DNA of 64,000 bases, from NCBI RefSeq assembly GCF_009857445.1, contig NZ_WWCN01000009.1:62001-126000 (forward strand), read 5' to 3'. Shown one piece after another: positions 62,177 through 64,000 of this stretch. This DNA comes from Duganella flavida. GTDB taxonomy: Bacteria > Pseudomonadota > Gammaproteobacteria > Burkholderiales > Burkholderiaceae_D. Numbering within the stretch: position 1 is the first letter of the stretch; every line of letters starts with the position of its first letter. A program made the translations under genes and the position numbers. Below the pieces are notes generated by a model. That model was not told the DNA's origin. It ran no database searches and saw only the letters and a list, made by a program, of their open reading frames with translations.

Positions 62177-63022
62177 CTACTCTCCGATCATGCGGGCCTT
62201 GCCCGACACCCTGATCGAACTGCCTGCCTCATCCGAAATCTGCACATGCAGATGGCAAGGCGCGCCCATGTCCTCGCCCTGGATGATGTCAATCGCACCG
62301 CCGTGCGGCCAGTCGAGGTCGCGCAGGTAGCCGGCCAGCGCCGCCGCAGCCGCACCGGTGGCAGGATCTTCATACACCCCGCTCGACGCAAACGGATTGC
62401 GCGCATGGAAGCGCTGCGGCGTTTCCGCGTGCACCAGTGAAATGGTGGTCAGGTCATAGCGCTGCATCAGGCTGCGCCCCGCACCGAGCTCGTAGCGCAT
62501 GGCACGCAGCTTGTCACGCTTGGACAGCGCCAGCACCAGGTGCTGTACGCCGCCGCTGGCAATCGCCGGCGGAATGCGGTCATCCAGATCGGACAGCGAG
62601 TAACCAAACAGCTTCAGGGATTCCAGCACCAGCGCCGGCGAGGCAGGCGCGCTGGACGTGGCCGGCGATTGCAATGCGGCCGTCGCGCCGTTGGCGTGGG
62701 CGCGGCCCTCCACCGTCACTTTTGCATTGTTGGTAGTCAGCGGGAAAATGCCATCACCGTTCTGCTGCGCCAGCACGGCGCCCAGCGCGATGGTGGCATG
62801 GCCGCAGAACGCTACCTCGCCGTCCGGCGAAAAATAACGCACGCGCCAGCCATCCCCTTGCGGCGCGGCAAACACCGTTTCCGAGTAGCCCATTTCAGCG
62901 GCAATGCGCTGCATGGCAGGCTCCTCTGGTAGCGAGGCGCGGATCATCACGCCGGCTGGATTGCCGCCCTCTTCACCGGTGGTGAAGGCGGCAACTTTGT
63001 GAACTTTGGTAATGGTCTGCAT
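62177..63022 (-). CDS. PhzF family isomerase/epimerase
   Basis: From ATG 63022, after GGAG, 281 residues. The duplicated PhzF fold shows KVAAFTTGEEGGNPAGVMIR, MGYSETVFAAP with the catalytic glutamate, and DGEVAFCGHATIALGAVLAQ. The second half has EDPATGAAAAALAGYL and GAPCHLHVQIS. The family includes diaminopimelate-epimerase-like enzymes and PhzF of phenazine synthesis; no other phenazine gene is present, so the substrate is unknown. Its stop abuts that of the binding protein on the other strand. Confidence 0.92.
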   Translation of the reverse strand: MQTITKVHKVAAFTTGEEGGNPAGVMIRASLPEEPAMQRIAAEMGYSETVFAAPQGDGWRVRYFSPDGEVAFCGHATIALGAVLAQQNGDGIFPLTTNNAKVTVEGRAHANGATAALQSPATSSAPASPALVLESLKLFGYSLSDLDDRIPPAIASGGVQHLVLALSKRDKLRAMRYELGAGRSLMQRYDLTTISLVHAETPQRFHARNPFASSGVYEDPATGAAAAALAGYLRDLDWPHGGAIDIIQGEDMGAPCHLHVQISDEAGSSIRVSGKARMIGE

Positions 63023-63123
63023 GATGTCTCCGTGATCGATGGGAGTGGAAAACTTGATTGACAGCAATGACGGTATTGGCCACTATCTTTGTTTCACTGA
63101 CTTTATTTTTTAGCGAGCTCGCC

Positions 63124-64000
63124 ATGACTATACCGCGACTTTCAATTCTTGCCTTCATCATTTCGGCCCAGTTGACGGGCCTGGCTTTTGCAGCAGATCC
63201 TGTAGCAGCCAAACACGCCATCACGCACGAGGATGTGTGGCTGATGAAGCGCGTCGGCGCACCGCAGCCCAGCCCGGACGGGCGTTGGGCCGTGTTTTCA
63301 GTCACCGATCCAGCCTACGATAGCAAGGAGCAATGGTCGGACTTGTGGATCAAATCGCTGACCGATGAATCGCCTGCCCGCCGCCTGACTTTCAGCAAGG
63401 GCGGCGAAGGTTCGGCGAACTGGTCGCCGGATAGCAAGCAGCTACTGTTCGTCGCCAAGCGCGACGGTGATGACGCCGGCCAGATCTACCGCATCGATAT
63501 CGCCGGCGGCGGCGAGGCGCAGCGCCTGACCACGCTCACCTTGGGCGCACGCCAGCCGAAATTCAGCCCGGACGGCAAGCAAATCCTGTTCGTCAGCGAC
63601 ATCTTCCCCGGCAACACCAGCGAAGACGACGTCAAGAAAACCGCCAAGGAACGCAAGGACCGCAAGTACAGCGCACGCGCTTATGAAAGCTTCCCGCCGC
63701 GCTTCTTCGACAAATGGCTGGACGATAAAAAAGTCCGCCTGTTCGTGATGGAGGCCGACGCCAGCGCCCAGCCGCGCGACCTGCTGAGCGGCACCAGGCT
63801 GGCGGCACTGCCGGGCTTTGGTGGCGGCCAGGGCGACGAAGGCCAGTCGCTGGACGCGATCTGGTCACCGGACGGCAAGGCCGTGGTGTTCTCGGCCTCG
63901 ACCAACCGCGACGAACTGGCGCGCGCCTCCGGCACCACGCAAATCTTCAGCGTGCCAACCGCCGGCGGCGAAGCCACCCAGCTGACCGCCGACAAGCACA
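63124..64000 (+). CDS. S9 family peptidase, 3'-truncated by window edge
   Basis: An ATG at 63124 opens a frame that continues past the window end (292 residues seen). A signal peptide (LSILAFIISAQLTGLAFAA) is followed by blades of a TolB/prolyl-oligopeptidase propeller with repeated SPDG motifs: PQPSPDGRWAVFSV, ANWSPDSKQLLFVA, PKFSPDGKQILFVS and IWSPDGKAVVFSAS. The catalytic alpha/beta-hydrolase domain would follow outside. This layout fits secreted acylaminoacyl-peptidase-like enzymes. The promoter must lie in the 101 bases shared with phzF, which is divergent. Confidence 0.9.
   Translation, partial: MTIPRLSILAFIISAQLTGLAFAADPVAAKHAITHEDVWLMKRVGAPQPSPDGRWAVFSVTDPAYDSKEQWSDLWIKSLTDESPARRLTFSKGGEGSANWSPDSKQLLFVAKRDGDDAGQIYRIDIAGGGEAQRLTTLTLGARQPKFSPDGKQILFVSDIFPGNTSEDDVKKTAKERKDRKYSARAYESFPPRFFDKWLDDKKVRLFVMEADASAQPRDLLSGTRLAALPGFGGGQGDEGQSLDAIWSPDGKAVVFSASTNRDELARASGTTQIFSVPTAGGEATQLTADKH

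Noticed and set aside
62177-63022. Phenazine biosynthesis locus
   Set aside because: Only a PhzF-family gene is present; the family is widespread and no phzA, B, D, E or G gene is near.
58746-64000. Integrated element at tRNA-Lys
   Set aside because: The odd tRNA 3' end suggested an attachment site, but no integrase, phage or plasmid gene is seen in the remaining 5 kb.
1-64000. CRISPR arrays, insertion sequences or prophage
   Set aside because: No regularly spaced repeats, transposase, integrase or structural phage genes were seen on either strand.

Overview
The window looks like a chromosomal segment of a Gram-negative betaproteobacterium, most likely of the Oxalobacteraceae (Massilia, Duganella or Janthinobacterium type). 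This is inferred from gene families and order: ribF-ileS-lspA-coaBC-dut, aat-bpt-pyrD, ispH next to an SlpA-type FKBP, rpmB-rpmG after radC, a phasin (polyhydroxyalkanoate storage), an ExbB with a signal peptide and Ala/Pro linker, and moderately high GC. There is no prophage, insertion sequence, CRISPR array, integrase or antibiotic gene cluster. Nearly all genes belong to recognised families.

Layout. 1-4.35 kb: stress operon prkA (cut by the window start), yeaH, spoVR. 4.8-8.7 kb: TonB energy-transduction cluster tonB-exbB-exbD-exbD2 plus a TPR protein. 8.8-15 kb: housekeeping run ribF, ileS, lspA, coaBC, dut. 15-21.4 kb: a PDZ lipoprotein with a degenerate M48 motif, a small secreted protein, a 46-residue membrane protein, an XdhC-type chaperone, an EamA transporter overlapping an AlkA-type glycosylase, a TipAS-type MerR regulator and a broken DUF29 gene. 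21.4-26.6 kb: initiator tRNA, NUDIX, aat, bpt, pyrD, a Tas-like aldo/keto reductase and a TonB-receptor remnant. 26.6-28.2 kb: a chemoreceptor. 28.3-35.3 kb (minus strand): sulfate assimilation, with sbp, a small hydrolase, a 1-Cys peroxiredoxin, a TauE/SafE permease, cysT, cysW, cysA and cysB.

35.3-40.4 kb: dgkA, an IclR regulator, a PBP7-type endopeptidase, a nitroreductase, a second EamA transporter and the phasin. 40.4-44.2 kb (minus): livF, livG, livM, livH without a binding protein. 44.3-47.2 kb: ispH and slpA, divergent from radC, rpmB, rpmG. 47.2-55 kb (minus): di-heme peroxidase, secreted phosphoesterase, DesA-type desaturase, MscS channel, RsmB-type methyltransferase, purN and an orphan barstar-like protein. 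55.4-58.6 kb: a glycine-zipper protein, a spermidine-synthase-like protein and an orphan GspE/PilB-type ATPase. 58.6-64 kb: tRNA-Lys with unusual 3' pairing, a Sel1-repeat/trypsin-like protease gene split by one in-frame TGA, two overlapping paralogous periplasmic binding proteins, a PhzF homologue and the start of an S9 peptidase.

The points most worth a second look are the in-frame TGA at a Sel1 tryptophan position (59.9 kb), the repeats flanking the phasin promoter, the element shared by the sbp and cysT promoters, the KDIAH replacement of HExxH in the M48-like lipoprotein, the odd tRNA-Lys 3' half, and the overlapping pair of binding proteins with no transporter. I did not find a clearly new multi-gene system.
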